A stretch of DNA of 64,000 nt from Streptomyces wedmorensis (GCF_000716445.1 NZ_JNWK01000015.1:62001-126000), one strand, 5' to 3'; shown: positions 10,198-20,660, numbered from the stretch's first letter. The notes: generated from the letters alone by a model not told the origin. Made by a program: numbers and translations.

Positions 10198-11427
10198 GTG
10201 AGCAGCGACCCGTGGGGCCGCGTCGACGAGACGGGCACCGTGTACGTGCGGACGGCCGAGGGCGAGAAGGTCGTCGGATCGTGGCAGGCCGGCACCCCTG
10301 AGGAGGCCCTGGCCTACTTCGAGCGCAAGTACGAGGGCCTGGTGGTCGAGATCGGCCTCCTCGAGAAGCGCGTGAGGACCACCGACCTGTCGGCGAAGGA
10401 CGCCACCGCGGCGATCGAGCACATCCGGCAGCAGGTCGACGAGCACCACGCCGTCGGCGACCTGGCCGCGCTCGCCGCCCGGCTGGACAAGCTCGTCGAG
10501 ACGGTCGACTCGCGCCGCGAGGAGCGCAAGGCCCAGAAGGCGAAGCAGACCGACGAGGCCCGCTCCGCCAAGGAGAAGCTCGTCACGGAGGCCGAGGAAC
10601 TGGCCCAGAGCGAGCAGTGGCGCTCCGCCGGCGAGCGGCTGCGGGCGCTCGTGGACACCTGGAAGGGCCTTCCCCGGCTCGACCGCAAGTCCGACGACGA
10701 GCTGTGGCACCGCTTCTCGCACGCCCGCTCGGCGTTCTCGAAGCGCCGCAAGGCCCACTTCGCGTCGCTCGACGCCCAGCGCGAGGACGCCCGCAAGGCG
10801 AAGGAGCGTCTGGTCGCCGAGGCGGAGTCGCTGTCGAACTCCACCGACTGGGGTGCCACGGCTGCCCGCTACCGCGATCTGATGACGGAGTGGAAGGCTG
10901 CGGGCCGCGCCCAGCGCGAGCACGAGGACGATCTGTGGAACCGCTTCCGCGGCGCCCAGGACGTCTTCTTCGCCGCGCGTGGCGAGGTCTTCGCCGAGCG
11001 GGACGCGGAGCAGACCGAGAACCTCAAGCTGAAGGAGGAGCTCGCGACCGAGGCCGAGAAGCTGGTGCCGGTGACGGATCTGAAGGCGGCGCGCGCGGCC
11101 TTCCGTTCCCTCAACGAGCGCTGGGAGGCCATCGGTCACGTCCCGCGTGACGCCCGCCCCAAGGTCGAGGGCCGGATGCACACGGTGGAGCGGGCGATCC
11201 AGGAGGCCGAGGAGGCCGAGTGGCGCCGGACGAACCCGGAGGCGCGCGCGCGTGCCGCGGGCCTGACCGGTCAGCTCCAGGACGCCGTCGAGAAGCTGCG
11301 CAAGCAGATCGACGCGGCCCGTGCCGCCGGCAACGACTCGAAGGCCGACAAGCTCGCCCGCGAGCTGGAGGGCCGCCAGGCCCTGCTCGACCAGGCCCTG
11401 AAGGGCCTGGAGGAGTTCGGCGGCTGA
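10198..11427 (+). CDS. DUF349 domain-containing protein
   Basis: A 409-residue, highly charged, almost wholly alpha-helical protein starting MSSDPWGRVDETGTVYVRTAEGE. It contains repeated DUF349 units with the signature W(K/E)xxGxxxRxxxxxLWxRFxxAxxxFF, visible in WKGLPRLDRKSDDELWHRFSHARSAF and WKAAGRAQREHEDDLWNRF. Heptad-like stretches suggest coiled coils. The start GTG at 10198 is well supported by GAGGAGG at 10186-10192. It is convergent with relA, and the two share the long hairpin at 11443-11489. No biochemical role can be inferred from the sequence. Confidence 0.9.
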   Translation: MSSDPWGRVDETGTVYVRTAEGEKVVGSWQAGTPEEALAYFERKYEGLVVEIGLLEKRVRTTDLSAKDATAAIEHIRQQVDEHHAVGDLAALAARLDKLVETVDSRREERKAQKAKQTDEARSAKEKLVTEAEELAQSEQWRSAGERLRALVDTWKGLPRLDRKSDDELWHRFSHARSAFSKRRKAHFASLDAQREDARKAKERLVAEAESLSNSTDWGATAARYRDLMTEWKAAGRAQREHEDDLWNRFRGAQDVFFAARGEVFAERDAEQTENLKLKEELATEAEKLVPVTDLKAARAAFRSLNERWEAIGHVPRDARPKVEGRMHTVERAIQEAEEAEWRRTNPEARARAAGLTGQLQDAVEKLRKQIDAARAAGNDSKADKLARELEGRQALLDQALKGLEEFGG

Positions 11428-11442
11428 TGCCGTAGCTCTTCG

Positions 11443-11489
11443 CGTACGAGGAAGGCCCCCGGCATCGCGCCGGGGGCCTTCCTCGTACG
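11443..11489. terminator. Long bidirectional terminator between the DUF349 gene and relA
   Basis: A perfect 21-bp stem (11443-11463 pairing with 11469-11489) with a 5-base loop sits between convergent genes. It is among the strongest hairpins in the window. Confidence 0.9.
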
Positions 11490-11496
11490 TGCCCGG

Positions 11497-13968
11497 TTAC
11501 GGGCGCCGGGCGCTGGTCACTCGGTAGACGTCGTACACGCCCTCCACGCCCCGCACGGCCTTGAGGACGTGGCCGAGGTGCTTCGGGTCGCCCATCTCGA
11601 AGGTGAAGCGGGAGGTGGCCACCCGGTCGCGGGAGGTCTGGACGGCCGCCGACAGGATGTTGACGTGCTGGTCCGAGAGGACGCGGGTGACGTCCGAGAG
11701 CAGCCGCGAGCGGTCGAGGGCCTCGACCTGGATGGCGACGAGGAAGACCGAGGACTGGGTGGGGGCCCACTCGACCTCCAGGATCCGCTCCGGCTCCCGG
11801 GAGAGCGAATCCACGTTGACGCAGTCGCTGCGGTGAACCGATACGCCGCTGCCCCGGGTGACGAAGCCGATGATCGGGTCGCCGGGCACGGGGGTGCAGC
11901 AGCGGGCCAGCTTCACCCAGACGTCCTCGACGCCCTTGACGACGACGCCGGGGTCGGCGCTGGAGCGGCGCTTGGAGCGGCCGCGGGTGGGCGGTGCCGC
12001 CTCTTCGATGTCCTCGGTGGCGGCTTCCTCGCCGCCGAGCGCCTGGACCAGCTTCTGCACGATGGACTGGGCCGTGACGTGCCCCTCGCCGATCGCCGCG
12101 TACAGCGAGGAGATGTCCGTGTAGCGCAGCTCGTGGGCGAGGGTGACGAGGGAGTCGCCGGTCAGGATGCGCTGGATCGGCAGGTTCTGCTTGCGCATGG
12201 CCCGCGCGATGGCGTCCTTGCCCTGCTCGATGGCCTCGTCGCGGCGCTCCTTGGAGAACCAGGCGCGGATCTTGTTGCGGGCGCGCGGGGACTTGACGAA
12301 GCCCAGCCAGTCGCGGGAGGGCCCGGCCCCGGCGGCCTTGGAGGTGAACACCTCGACGAGGTCGCCGTTGTCGAGGGTCGACTCGAGCGGCACGAGCCGG
12401 CCGTTGACCCGCGCCCCTATGGTCCGGTGGCCGACCTCGGTGTGGACGGCGTACGAGAAGTCGACCGGGGTGGCGCCGGCGGGCAGCGCGATGACGTCGC
12501 CCTTGGGCGTGAAGACGAAGACCTCGTTGCGGGAGAGGTCGAAGCGCAGGGACTCCAGGAACTCGCTGGGGTCCTCGGTCTCCTTCTGCCAGTCGAGGAG
12601 CTGGCGGAGCCACGCCATGTCGTTGAGGTGGTCGTCCTTGCCGGCCTTCTTGGGCACGTCGGCGCGGACCTTGGAGGCCCCGGCGACGGCCTCCTGCTTG
12701 TACTTCCAGTGGGCGGCGATGCCGTACTCGGCCCGGCGGTGCATGTCGAAGGTGCGGATCTGGAGTTCGACGGGCTTGCCGTTGGGTCCGATGACCGTCG
12801 TGTGCAGCGACTGGTACATGTTGAACTTCGGCATCGCGATGTAGTCCTTGAACCGGCCGGGGACCGGGTTCCATCGCGCGTGGACGGTGCCGAGGGCGGC
12901 GTAGCAGTCCCTCACCGTGTCGACGAGGACACGGATGCCCACCAGGTCGTAGATCTCCGCGAAGTCACGGCCGCGGACGATCATCTTCTGGTAGACGCTG
13001 TAGTAGTGCTTGGGGCGGCCGGTGACGGTCGCCTTGATCCGGGCGGCGCGCAGGTCGGCCTGTACCTCGTCGGTCACTATGGCGAGGTACTCGTCCCGCT
13101 TGGGGGCGCGCTCGGCGACGAGCCGGACGATCTCGTCGTACATCTTGGGGTAGAGGATCGCGAAGGCGAGGTCCTCCAGCTCCCACTTGATGGTGTTCAT
13201 GCCCAGGCGGTGGGCCAGGGGCGCGTAGATCTCGAGGGTCTCGCGGGCCTTCTTCTCCTGCTTCTCCCGCTTGAGGTAGCGCATGGTGCGCATGTTGTGC
13301 AGGCGGTCGGCGAGCTTGATGACCAGGACGCGGGGGTCCTTGGCCATGGCGACGACCATCTTGCGGACGGTCTCGGCCTGGGCGGCCTCGCCGAACTTGA
13401 CCTTGTCGAGCTTGGTGACGCCGTCGACGAGGAGCGCGACCTGGTCGCCGAAGTCACGGCGCAGGGTCTCCAGGCCGTACTCGGTGTCCTCGACGGTGTC
13501 GTGGAGCAGGCCCGCCATCAGGGTCGCCGGGTCCATGCCGAGTTCGGCGAGGATCGTCGTCACGGCGAGCGGGTGGGTGATGTACGGGTCGCCGCTCTTG
13601 CGCTTCTGGCCGCGGTGCCAGCGTTCGGCGACCTGGTAGGCGTGCTCGACCTGGCGGAGGGTCGCCGTCTCGATCTTGGGGTCGTTGGAGCGGACGATCC
13701 GCAGCAGCGGCTCGAGGACCGGGTTGTACGGGGAGGAACGCTGGACGCCGAGGCGGGCGAGGCGGGCGCGGACCCGGTTGGACGAGCCCCCCGAGCGGGT
13801 GGGGGCGGCCGGTGCCGGCCGGGCAGTCGAGGCCGGGGCCGGCGCGGGCGGCTCGGGCGCGGGCCTGGTCTCCGCGGGCTTGTTCTGGGGCGCGCCGGTT
13901 CCCGTCGCGGCCTTCTCGGCCTTCGGGTCGGGCTGCGCGGCGGAGAGTGACTGGGCCTCGTCTGGCAA
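11497..13968 (-). CDS. relA: Bifunctional (p)ppGpp synthetase/hydrolase RelA/SpoT
   Basis: Makes and degrades the alarmone (p)ppGpp in the stringent response, which in Streptomyces also affects antibiotic onset and development. After a Pro/Ala-rich N-terminal ~75 residues comes the HD hydrolase domain ([42 protein letters not shown]). Then follow the synthetase ([27 protein letters not shown]), TGS ([29 protein letters not shown]), zinc-finger-like and ACT domains ([16 protein letters not shown]). Both catalytic halves look intact. I start at TTG 13968 (reads PDEAQ) because GAGGAGC lies just upstream; the frame extends further to an ATG at 14019. It is the last gene before the 11443-11489 terminator. 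Confidence 0.96.
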   Translation of the reverse strand: MPDEAQSLSAAQPDPKAEKAATGTGAPQNKPAETRPAPEPPAPAPASTARPAPAAPTRSGGSSNRVRARLARLGVQRSSPYNPVLEPLLRIVRSNDPKIETATLRQVEHAYQVAERWHRGQKRKSGDPYITHPLAVTTILAELGMDPATLMAGLLHDTVEDTEYGLETLRRDFGDQVALLVDGVTKLDKVKFGEAAQAETVRKMVVAMAKDPRVLVIKLADRLHNMRTMRYLKREKQEKKARETLEIYAPLAHRLGMNTIKWELEDLAFAILYPKMYDEIVRLVAERAPKRDEYLAIVTDEVQADLRAARIKATVTGRPKHYYSVYQKMIVRGRDFAEIYDLVGIRVLVDTVRDCYAALGTVHARWNPVPGRFKDYIAMPKFNMYQSLHTTVIGPNGKPVELQIRTFDMHRRAEYGIAAHWKYKQEAVAGASKVRADVPKKAGKDDHLNDMAWLRQLLDWQKETEDPSEFLESLRFDLSRNEVFVFTPKGDVIALPAGATPVDFSYAVHTEVGHRTIGARVNGRLVPLESTLDNGDLVEVFTSKAAGAGPSRDWLGFVKSPRARNKIRAWFSKERRDEAIEQGKDAIARAMRKQNLPIQRILTGDSLVTLAHELRYTDISSLYAAIGEGHVTAQSIVQKLVQALGGEEAATEDIEEAAPPTRGRSKRRSSADPGVVVKGVEDVWVKLARCCTPVPGDPIIGFVTRGSGVSVHRSDCVNVDSLSREPERILEVEWAPTQSSVFLVAIQVEALDRSRLLSDVTRVLSDQHVNILSAAVQTSRDRVATSRFTFEMGDPKHLGHVLKAVRGVEGVYDVYRVTSARRP

Positions 13969-14117
13969 GAGCGCTCCTCGTGCGGTGCCGGGTCCCCCGG
14001 TCAGGCCCGGAAAGGCCATGGTATCGAGCCAACAGTGCCCCTGCCCACGCGCCCGGGTTTCGGACGGCTCCCGAGGGGGCAGCGCCGTGCGGCCGGGGAC
14101 CTACCAGGAGAACGCGA

Positions 14118-14150
14118 AGGGGCGCTCCGGGGATTCCCCGGAGCGCCCCT
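14118..14150. terminator. Terminator between apt and relA
   Basis: A perfect 15-bp stem with loop ATT (arms 14118-14132 and 14136-14150) lies 20 bases past the apt stop on the minus strand, separating the secDF-apt operon from relA. Confidence 0.8.
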
Positions 14151-14169
14151 GTCAGGGCGAACCCCGATG

Positions 14170-14721
14170 TCAGACCGTGATCAGCGCCTTGAGCGGGGCG
14201 CCGCCCAGGGCCGGCTCCAGCCGGGCGCGGCCCGGGAGGAAGCTCAGCTCCATGAGGACGGCGACGCCCGCGACCTCGGCACCGGCGCGGCGGATGAGCT
14301 CGATCGAGGCCTCGGCCGTGCCACCGGTGGCGAGGACGTCGTCGATGACCATGACGCGGTCACCCGTGGCCAGGTCCTCGGCGTGGACCTCGATCTCGGC
14401 GGTGCCGTACTCCAGCTCGTACGCCTGGCTGAGCGTGGCCCCGGGGAGCTTGCCGGCCTTGCGGACCGGGATGAAGCCCAGGCCCGCGCGGACGGCCACC
14501 GGCGCGGCCAGGATGAAGCCGCGCGCCTCCAGGCCGACGATCTTCGTGGCGCCGTGCGCGGTGCACAGCCCGGCGAGGGTGTCGGTGAGGGCGGTGAACG
14601 CCTCCGGGTCCGCGAGCAGCGGCGTGATGTCCTTGAACAGCACGCCCGGCTTCGGGTAGTCGGGGACGTCACGGATGCGGCTGAGCAGGAGCTCGGTGAC
14701 GTCCTGGGCCTCGGCGGTCAT
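14170..14721 (-). CDS. apt: Adenine phosphoribosyltransferase
   Basis: Salvages adenine: adenine + PRPP gives AMP. The 183-residue protein begins MTAEAQDVTELLLSRIRDVP, carries the family motifs PKPGVLFKDITPLLADP and GLEARGFILAAPVA, and has the PRPP-binding loop VMVIDDVLATGGTAEA. Its ATG overlaps the secF stop (ATGA), so it is translationally coupled to the secretion genes. The secDF-apt-relA order is conserved in actinobacteria, including mycobacteria. The frame remains open upstream to 15315, but that part shadows secF. Confidence 0.96.
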   Translation of the reverse strand: MTAEAQDVTELLLSRIRDVPDYPKPGVLFKDITPLLADPEAFTALTDTLAGLCTAHGATKIVGLEARGFILAAPVAVRAGLGFIPVRKAGKLPGATLSQAYELEYGTAEIEVHAEDLATGDRVMVIDDVLATGGTAEASIELIRRAGAEVAGVAVLMELSFLPGRARLEPALGGAPLKALITV

Positions 14722-15794
14722 CCTCGGTGCTCCTGAGTGCCCCGACGGCTCGACCGGGGGCCCACGACGGCGGTCTCGGCCTCGACGGACAGCACGTCCG
14801 TGTCGTCCGCCGACTCGCCCTTGGCGGCGGCGCTCGCGCGCTTGGCCTGGATGCGCTTCCTCAGTGCCTTGATCGACGGCTCGCGTTCCTTGAGGTCGGC
14901 GACCAGCGGGGTGGCGATGAAGATCGAGGAGTACGCACCGGCGGCGAGACCCACGAACAGCGACAGCGAGATGTCGTTCAGCATGCCGGCGCCGAGGACG
15001 CCGCCACCGATGAAGAGCAGGCCGGCGACCGGCAGCAGCGCGACGACGGTGGTGTTGATCGAACGGACCAGGGTGCCGTTGATCGAGCGGTTGGCCAGCT
15101 CGCTGTAGGTGAAGCGGGTCTGCTTGGTGATGTCCTTCGTCTGCTCCTTGAGCGAGTCGAAGACCACCACCGTGTCGTACAGCGAATAACCGAGGATCGT
15201 CAGCAGACCGATGACCGTACCGACGGTGACCTCGAAGCCGACCAGCGAGTAGATGCCGACGGTGATCGTGAGGTCGTGGATGAGGGCGATCAGCGCCGCG
15301 ACCGCCATGCGCCACTCGAAGGCGATGGCCAGGTAGATCACCACGAGGATCATGAAGACCGCGAGGCCGGTCCAGGCCTTGTTGGCGATCTGCTCACCCC
15401 AGCTGGGGCCGACCAGTTCCGCCGCGATCTTGTCCTCGGCGACGTTCAGGTCCTTGGCGAGCTCCGAGCGGACCTGGTCGGACTGCGCGGTGTCGAGACC
15501 GCCGACCTGGATGCGCAGGGAGCCGTTGCCGAGCTGCTGGACGATCGCGTCGTGGCCGGAGGCCTCTTCCGCGTACTCCTGCGCCTGGCTGACGGAGACT
15601 TCCGACTTCGGGGTCGTGAAGACGGCACCGCCCTGGAACTCGATGCCCATGTTGAGGCCGCGGACGGCCAGGGCCACGATGGCGGTGATGGTGATCAGGA
15701 TGGACAGGCCGTACCAGATCTTGCGGTTGCCGATGAAGTCGTAACCGACCTCACCGCGGTGGAGCCGGGCGCCGAGATCGCCGAGCTTCGACAT
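14718..15794 (-). CDS. secF: Protein translocase subunit SecF
   Basis: Partner of SecD in the membrane complex that uses the proton gradient to help pull preproteins through SecYEG. The 358-residue protein begins MSKLGDLGARLHRGEVGYDF. Six membrane helices are seen (WYGLSILITITAIVALAV; GLAVFMILVVIYLAIAFEWR; TVIGLLTILGYSLYDTVVVFD), with the SecF signature GIEFQGG and the helix 4 motif YDTVVVFD. The ATG at 15794 lies one base past the secD stop with AAGGAGG in the end of secD. The C-terminus is charged (KGESADDTDVLSVEAE). Confidence 0.97.
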   Translation of the reverse strand: MSKLGDLGARLHRGEVGYDFIGNRKIWYGLSILITITAIVALAVRGLNMGIEFQGGAVFTTPKSEVSVSQAQEYAEEASGHDAIVQQLGNGSLRIQVGGLDTAQSDQVRSELAKDLNVAEDKIAAELVGPSWGEQIANKAWTGLAVFMILVVIYLAIAFEWRMAVAALIALIHDLTITVGIYSLVGFEVTVGTVIGLLTILGYSLYDTVVVFDSLKEQTKDITKQTRFTYSELANRSINGTLVRSINTTVVALLPVAGLLFIGGGVLGAGMLNDISLSLFVGLAAGAYSSIFIATPLVADLKEREPSIKALRKRIQAKRASAAAKGESADDTDVLSVEAETAVVGPRSSRRGTQEHRG

Positions 15795-15795
15795 C

Positions 15796-17556
15796 TCACG
15801 CCTCCTTCGCGTCGACGGGGGCGTGGGCACGGCGGGTGCGGCGCAGCGGCGGCTTGGCGCCGAGCCGCTTCGGGTCCAGACCGGACCACGGGTGGCCGTT
15901 GCCGAAGAACTTGGTCCGCGCCAGGAGCGTCATGACCGGCTTGGTGAAGAGGAACACCACGACGATGTCGAGCAGGGTGGTCAGGCCGAGCGTGAACGCG
16001 AAGCCCTGGACCTTGCCGACGGTCACGATGAACAGCACGGCCGCGGCCAGGAACGACACGAAGTCGGAGACCAGGATCGTGCGGCGGGCGCGCGGCCAGG
16101 CGCGCTCGACGGCCGGGCGGAGCGTGCGGCCCTCGCGGAGCTCGTCACGGATGCGCTCGAAGTACACGATGAACGAGTCCGCGGTGATGCCGATGGCGAC
16201 GATGGCGCCGCAGACGGCCGGCAGGTTCAGCGCGAAGCCGATGGCCGGGCCGAGCAGGGCCATGATCACGTAGGTGAGGAGCGCCGAGACGCCGAGGCTG
16301 AGGATGGCGATCAGCGACAGGCCGCGGTAGTAGGCGACCAGGTAGATGATGACCAGCGCGAGGCCGATGGCGCCCGCGATCAGGCCCGCCTCCAGCTGGT
16401 CGCCGCCGAGGGCGGCGGTGACGGTGTCGACGCTCTGCGTCTCGAACGTCAGGGGCAGGGCACCGTACGACAGGATGTTGCCGAGGTCCTGGGCCGTCTG
16501 CTGGGTGAAGTTGCCGGAGATCTCCGCGCTGGCGCTCAGCGTCTGGCGCACCGACGGGGCCGAGACGACCTCGCCGTCCAGGACGATCGCGAAGCGGTTC
16601 TGCGGGTCGGTCTGCGCCGACAGCTTGCTGGTGATCGCCTGGAACTTCTTCGCGCCCGCGTCCGTGAAGTCCATGGTCACGATCCACATGCCGCGCTGCT
16701 GGTCGAGGACGCCCTTGGCGTCGTCGACGTCACGGCCTCCGACCTCGGCCGGGCCGAGCAGGTACTTCGACCACACGCCGGGGGCGTCCTCGCCGCACGC
16801 GACGGTGGGCTGCTCGGCCTTGACGCCCTGGCCGGCGGCGGTGCGCTGCTTGGGGTCGAGGCAGTTCAGAGCGGTGAACTTCTGCTCCAGCGCCGCGGTG
16901 GCGGGGTCGGGCTTCGGAGTCGCCTGCGGGGTCCCGGTGGCCGTCGGCTTCGTGGAGGCCGAGGAGCTCGCGGTGGGCGTCGGGCTCGGAGCCTTGAGGG
17001 CTTCGGTGAGCGCCCGGCCCTGGGTGGAGGCGGTGGCCGTCGGGGTCGCCGACTTCTTCTCACCGGCGGTGGAGCCGGTGGCGGAGGCCGACGGCTTGGC
17101 CGAGGGGGAGCCCGAGGGCGTGGCGCTCGGGGCTGCCTGCGGCGCGCCGTTCGTCACGGCGAGAACGGGCCGGAAGTAGAGCTGGGCGGTGGTGCCGACC
17201 TGCTCACGGGCCTGCTTCTCGTTCGTCCCGCGAGGAATGTTGACGATGATGTTCTCGCGGCCCTGCGTCTGGACCTCGGCCTCGGAGACACCCAGACCGT
17301 TGACACGGCGCTCGATGATGCCGACCGCCGTGTTCATGTTGGTCTCGTTGACCGCCGACTCCTGGCCGGGCTCGGCCTTCGCCTTGAGCGTGATCGACGT
17401 ACCGCCGGCGAGGTCGATGCCGAGGCGCGGGGTGGTGTGCCCCGACCAGAACATGCCGCCGGTGAGCGCGACCATGGCGATCAGGATGAGTGCCAGGGCG
17501 CGGCCCGGACGGCTCTGTCCCCCCGCCGGCCTTCGGCCCTTCTTCGGTGCTGCCAC
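15796..17556 (-). CDS. secD: Protein translocase subunit SecD with a low-complexity insertion
   Basis: The 586-residue partner of SecF. The N-terminal helix (ALALILIAMVALTGGMFW) is followed by the signature LGIDLAGGTSITLKA, the periplasmic P1 region, and C-terminal helices with GALPLTFETQSVDTVTAALG, VCGAIVAIGITADSFIVYFE and FVSFLAAAVLFIVTVGKVQG. Between about residues 137 and 220 the periplasmic domain carries a long Ala/Pro/Ser/Thr-rich insertion, which many SecD proteins lack. The start GTG at 17556 is supported by GGGAG upstream; the frame is open back to 17610. It is in an operon with yajC and ruvCAB upstream and secF downstream. Confidence 0.96.
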   Translation of the reverse strand: MAAPKKGRRPAGGQSRPGRALALILIAMVALTGGMFWSGHTTPRLGIDLAGGTSITLKAKAEPGQESAVNETNMNTAVGIIERRVNGLGVSEAEVQTQGRENIIVNIPRGTNEKQAREQVGTTAQLYFRPVLAVTNGAPQAAPSATPSGSPSAKPSASATGSTAGEKKSATPTATASTQGRALTEALKAPSPTPTASSSASTKPTATGTPQATPKPDPATAALEQKFTALNCLDPKQRTAAGQGVKAEQPTVACGEDAPGVWSKYLLGPAEVGGRDVDDAKGVLDQQRGMWIVTMDFTDAGAKKFQAITSKLSAQTDPQNRFAIVLDGEVVSAPSVRQTLSASAEISGNFTQQTAQDLGNILSYGALPLTFETQSVDTVTAALGGDQLEAGLIAGAIGLALVIIYLVAYYRGLSLIAILSLGVSALLTYVIMALLGPAIGFALNLPAVCGAIVAIGITADSFIVYFERIRDELREGRTLRPAVERAWPRARRTILVSDFVSFLAAAVLFIVTVGKVQGFAFTLGLTTLLDIVVVFLFTKPVMTLLARTKFFGNGHPWSGLDPKRLGAKPPLRRTRRAHAPVDAKEA

Positions 17557-17701
17557 CTGTCGTATCTCCCTGTCCAACCGCCCCGCGCCGGGTGTGCGCG
17601 GGACGGCCACGAAGTGTGTGTGGGGACCTGCCCCCGCAGACGTGGAACCGTTCCGGGGGCCGCGCTCGCCCGTGGGCGTGCGCGGGGTCCCCCGGCCGCG
17701 A

Positions 17702-18175
17702 CTACTTCGCGTCGGTCTCGCCGTCGGTCTTGCCGTCCTTCTGGACCTCGCCGGCGTCCTCGGCCACGTCCGACTTCTTCGTCAGATCGGCCTTCGGGGC
17801 CTCGGCGGCCTTGTCCGTGCCCTCGGCGTCGGCGGCCTCGGTCAGCGAGGACGCGTCGTCCGGGACGACGGTGTCGGAGTCGGACTCCTCCTCGTCGCCG
17901 TGGACGATGCGGTTGTACTCGGAGTCCTGGAGGACCGCGCCGATCGCGTTCTTCGCGTAGACGGCGTGCACGCCCGGAGCGACCTCGAGGAGGACGGTCT
18001 CGTCACCGATCTCCTTGACCGTGGCGTACATCCCCCCGATCGTGCGGACGCCGGTGCCGGGCTGCATCTCGTCGCGCATCTGCGCCGCCGCCTGCTGCTT
18101 CTTCTTGGCAGAGCGGGTCATCAGGAACATGGCCCCGATGAGGACGATGAAGGGGAGGAGGGTCACGATGTTCAC
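17702..18175 (-). CDS. yajC: Preprotein translocase subunit YajC
   Basis: A small Sec accessory protein of the SecDF-YajC complex. One N-terminal membrane helix (MNIVTLLPFIVLIGAMFLM) is followed by the conserved cytoplasmic YajC core (RDEMQPGTGVRTIGGMYATV, LLEVAPGVHAVYAKNAIG). The 157 residues exceed the usual ~110 because of an acidic, Asp/Glu/Lys-rich C-terminal tail. It lies between ruvB (165 bases upstream) and secD (145 bases downstream), the usual actinobacterial place. A separate promoter could exist in the gap upstream. Confidence 0.95.
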   Translation of the reverse strand: MNIVTLLPFIVLIGAMFLMTRSAKKKQQAAAQMRDEMQPGTGVRTIGGMYATVKEIGDETVLLEVAPGVHAVYAKNAIGAVLQDSEYNRIVHGDEEESDSDTVVPDDASSLTEAADAEGTDKAAEAPKADLTKKSDVAEDAGEVQKDGKTDGETDAK

Positions 18176-18340
18176 GGGACGGGTTTCCTTCGCATGGTCG
18201 CGGAGAACCCGCGGCCTGATCTTCGGGGGTGGGCGCGCCGACCGGAAAGGGCGGCATCGGCGGAGTCTAGGCGAGTCCGCATCGATGGAACAACGTCCAG
18301 CATCGCACCCCGGTTCCTGTCCGGGCGAGTGTCGGCACCG

Positions 18341-19441
18341 TCACGCCCCGAAGAGCCCCTGTTGTCCCGATCCCGCGCCGTACCCTGCGCTCCCCGGGCC
18401 CGCTGCCTGCGGCGGAACGAGTCCGAGGTGCGCCCAGGCGGCCGGTGTGGCGACCCGGCCACGGGGTGTGCGGGCCAGCAGTCCTTCGCGTACGAGGAAG
18501 GGTTCGGCGACCTCCTCGACGGTCTCGCGCTCCTCCCCCACGGCGACCGCGAGGGTGGACAGACCGACCGGTCCGCCGCCGAAGAGCTTGAGGAGGGCCT
18601 CCAGGACGGCGCGGTCGAGCCGGTCGAGGCCGCGGCCGTCGACCTCGTACACGCTGAGCGCGGCCTCGGAGATCTCCCGGGTGATCGATCCGTCGGCCTT
18701 GACCTGCGCGTAGTCGCGGACGCGGCGCAGCAGGCGGTTGGCGATGCGGGGGGTGCCGCGGGAGCGGCCGGCGATCTCGGCGGCGCCGGCCGGGTCGATC
18801 TCGACGTCGAGGAGTCCGGCGGAGCGGTGGATCACGCGCTGGAGCTCGCCCGGGTCGTAGAACTCCATGTGGGCGGTGAAGCCGAACCGGTCGCGCAGCG
18901 GGGGCGGCAGGAGTCCGGCCCGGGTGGTGGCGCCGACCAGCGTGAAGGGCGGGAGTTCCAGCGGGATGGCGGTGGCGCCGGGGCCCTTGCCGACGATGAC
19001 GTCGACGCGGAAGTCCTCCATCGCCATGTAGAGCATCTCCTCGGCGGGCCGGGACATCCGGTGGATCTCGTCGAGGAAGAGGATCTCGCCCTCCTGGAGG
19101 GAGGAGAGGATCGCGGCGAGGTCGCCGGCGTGCTGGATGGCGGGGCCGGAGGTGATGCGGATCGGGGCGTTCATCTCGGCCGCGATGATCATCGAGAGGG
19201 TGGTCTTGCCGAGGCCCGGGGCACCGGAGAGCAGCACGTGGTCGGCGGTGGCGCCGCGCTGGCGGGCGGCCTTGAGGACCAGGTCGAGCTGCTGGCGGAC
19301 CTTCTCCTGGCCGACGAACTCGCTGAGGTCCTTGGGGCGCAGGGCCGCCTCGACGGCCTGGTCGTCCCCTTCGGCGGAGGCGCCGACGATGCGCGCCTCG
19401 GCCTCGGACGCCTCGGCGGTGATGTCGTCGTCCCAGTTCAC
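18341..19441 (-). CDS. ruvB: Holliday junction branch migration ATPase RuvB
   Basis: The AAA+ hexameric motor that drives branch migration with RuvA. The 366 residues start [19 protein letters not shown]. Walker A GAPGLGKT lies at about residues 73-80 and Walker [10 protein letters not shown] follows, with sensor 1 [11 protein letters not shown], the arginine-finger region PLRDRFG, and the C-terminal winged helix ([10 protein letters not shown]). GTG at 19441 was chosen because GAGAAGG precedes it at good spacing and the family starts here; the frame extends much further upstream as a ruvA shadow. It is the third gene of ruvC-ruvA-ruvB. Confidence 0.97.
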   Translation of the reverse strand: MNWDDDITAEASEAEARIVGASAEGDDQAVEAALRPKDLSEFVGQEKVRQQLDLVLKAARQRGATADHVLLSGAPGLGKTTLSMIIAAEMNAPIRITSGPAIQHAGDLAAILSSLQEGEILFLDEIHRMSRPAEEMLYMAMEDFRVDVIVGKGPGATAIPLELPPFTLVGATTRAGLLPPPLRDRFGFTAHMEFYDPGELQRVIHRSAGLLDVEIDPAGAAEIAGRSRGTPRIANRLLRRVRDYAQVKADGSITREISEAALSVYEVDGRGLDRLDRAVLEALLKLFGGGPVGLSTLAVAVGEERETVEEVAEPFLVREGLLARTPRGRVATPAAWAHLGLVPPQAAGPGSAGYGAGSGQQGLFGA

Positions 19442-19494
19442 GGTGATGCCTTCTCGTTCGTACGGTCTGGTCGGCGGGGCAGCGGACGGGTGGG

Positions 19495-20127
19495 TCAGCG
19501 GGTGCGGTTGAGGGTCTGCAGGGCCGCGCGGAGCAGCTGCGGTACGGGGGCGGTGCCGGTCTCGGCGAGGGCGGCCTCGGCCTGCGGGGTGACGGCGCTG
19601 ACGGCCTCCTCCGCCTCGCGGCTCGCGTAGCCCAGGCCGATCAGCGCGGCGGAGAGCTGCTCGGTCCACGGCGCCGGGCCGGAGGCCGCGGCGCGCTGGG
19701 CGCCGACCAGGCCGCTGCTGCCGAGCGGGGCGCCCAGCTTGTCCTTGAGTTCGAGGAGGAGCTTCTGCGCGCCCCTCTTGCCGATGCCGGGGACGGCGGT
19801 GAGGGCCTTCTCGTCGCCGGTGGAGAACGCGATGCGCAGGGCGTCGGGGCTGTGCACCCCGAGCATGGCCTGCGCGAGGCGGGGGCCGACGCCGCTGGCG
19901 GTCTGGAGGAGTTCGAAGACCTGCCGCTCGTCGTCGTCGGCGAAGCCGTACAGGGTGAGGGAGTCCTCGCGGACGACCAGGGAGGTGGCGAGCCGGGCGT
20001 CCTGGCCGACCCTCAGCGCGGAGAGGGTGTTCGGCGTGCACTGGACGGCCATGCCGACGCCGCCGACCTCGATCACGGCGGTGGTGGGGGCGAGTGCGGC
20101 GACCGGGCCGCTGACGAAGGCGATCAT
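19495..20127 (-). CDS. ruvA: Holliday junction DNA helicase subunit RuvA
   Basis: The tetrameric junction-binding protein that loads RuvB. The 210 residues have the OB-fold N-terminus ([20 protein letters not shown]), the tandem helix-hairpin-helix region ([36 protein letters not shown]) and the C-terminal RuvB-binding three-helix domain ([16 protein letters not shown]). The ATG at 20127 overlaps the ruvC stop (ATGA). It is co-transcribed with ruvC and ruvB. Confidence 0.97.
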   Translation of the reverse strand: MIAFVSGPVAALAPTTAVIEVGGVGMAVQCTPNTLSALRVGQDARLATSLVVREDSLTLYGFADDDERQVFELLQTASGVGPRLAQAMLGVHSPDALRIAFSTGDEKALTAVPGIGKRGAQKLLLELKDKLGAPLGSSGLVGAQRAAASGPAPWTEQLSAALIGLGYASREAEEAVSAVTPQAEAALAETGTAPVPQLLRAALQTLNRTR

Positions 20128-20660
20128 CGGGTTCGGCCTTTCTCTGCGGACGTCTGCTGGGCGACCGCCTGCTGGAGGCGGTTCTGCGCGGGAGCCCGCC
20201 AGATGTGACAGATGGCGAGGGCGAGGGCGTCGGCGGCGTCGGCGGGCTTGGGCGGGGCGGAGAGCCTCAGGAGCCGGGTCACCATGGCTCCGACCTGGGC
20301 CTTGTCGGCGCGGCCGCTGCCGGTGACGGCGGCCTTGACCTCGCTGGGGGTGTGCAGGGCGACGGGAATGCCGCGGCGCGAGGCGCAGAGCATGGCGACC
20401 GCGCTGGCCTGGGCCGTGCCCATCACCGTACGCACGTTGTGCTGGCTGAACACCCGCTCCACAGCGACCAGTTCGGGCGAGAAGCGGTCGAGCCACTCCT
20501 CGATGCCGCGCTCGATGCCGACCAGGCGCACGCCGATGTCCGCGTCCGCCGCCGTCCGCACCACACCCACGCCGAGCATGGTCAGGGGCCGGCCGGCGAC
20601 GCCTTCGACGACGCCGACGCCGCAACGGGTGAGACCGGGGTCCACCCCGAGTACGCGCAC
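20124..20660 (-). CDS. ruvC: Holliday junction resolvase RuvC
   Basis: The endonuclease that cuts Holliday junctions symmetrically. The 178 residues contain the RNase H-like active-site elements [12 protein letters not shown] (first Asp), [12 protein letters not shown] (Glu), and [14 protein letters not shown] (the Asp cluster). GTG at 20660 was selected because GGGAGG precedes it; the frame opens to 20717 but that stretch lies in the terminator region. The stop overlaps the ruvA start by four bases. It begins the ruvCAB-yajC-secDF-apt run. Confidence 0.96.
   Translation of the reverse strand: MRVLGVDPGLTRCGVGVVEGVAGRPLTMLGVGVVRTAADADIGVRLVGIERGIEEWLDRFSPELVAVERVFSQHNVRTVMGTAQASAVAMLCASRRGIPVALHTPSEVKAAVTGSGRADKAQVGAMVTRLLRLSAPPKPADAADALALAICHIWRAPAQNRLQQAVAQQTSAEKGRTR

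Noticed and set aside
14722..15315. Upstream extension of the apt frame
   Set aside because: It overlaps the conserved secF gene entirely and has no family similarity; apt starts at 14721 in the ATGA overlap.
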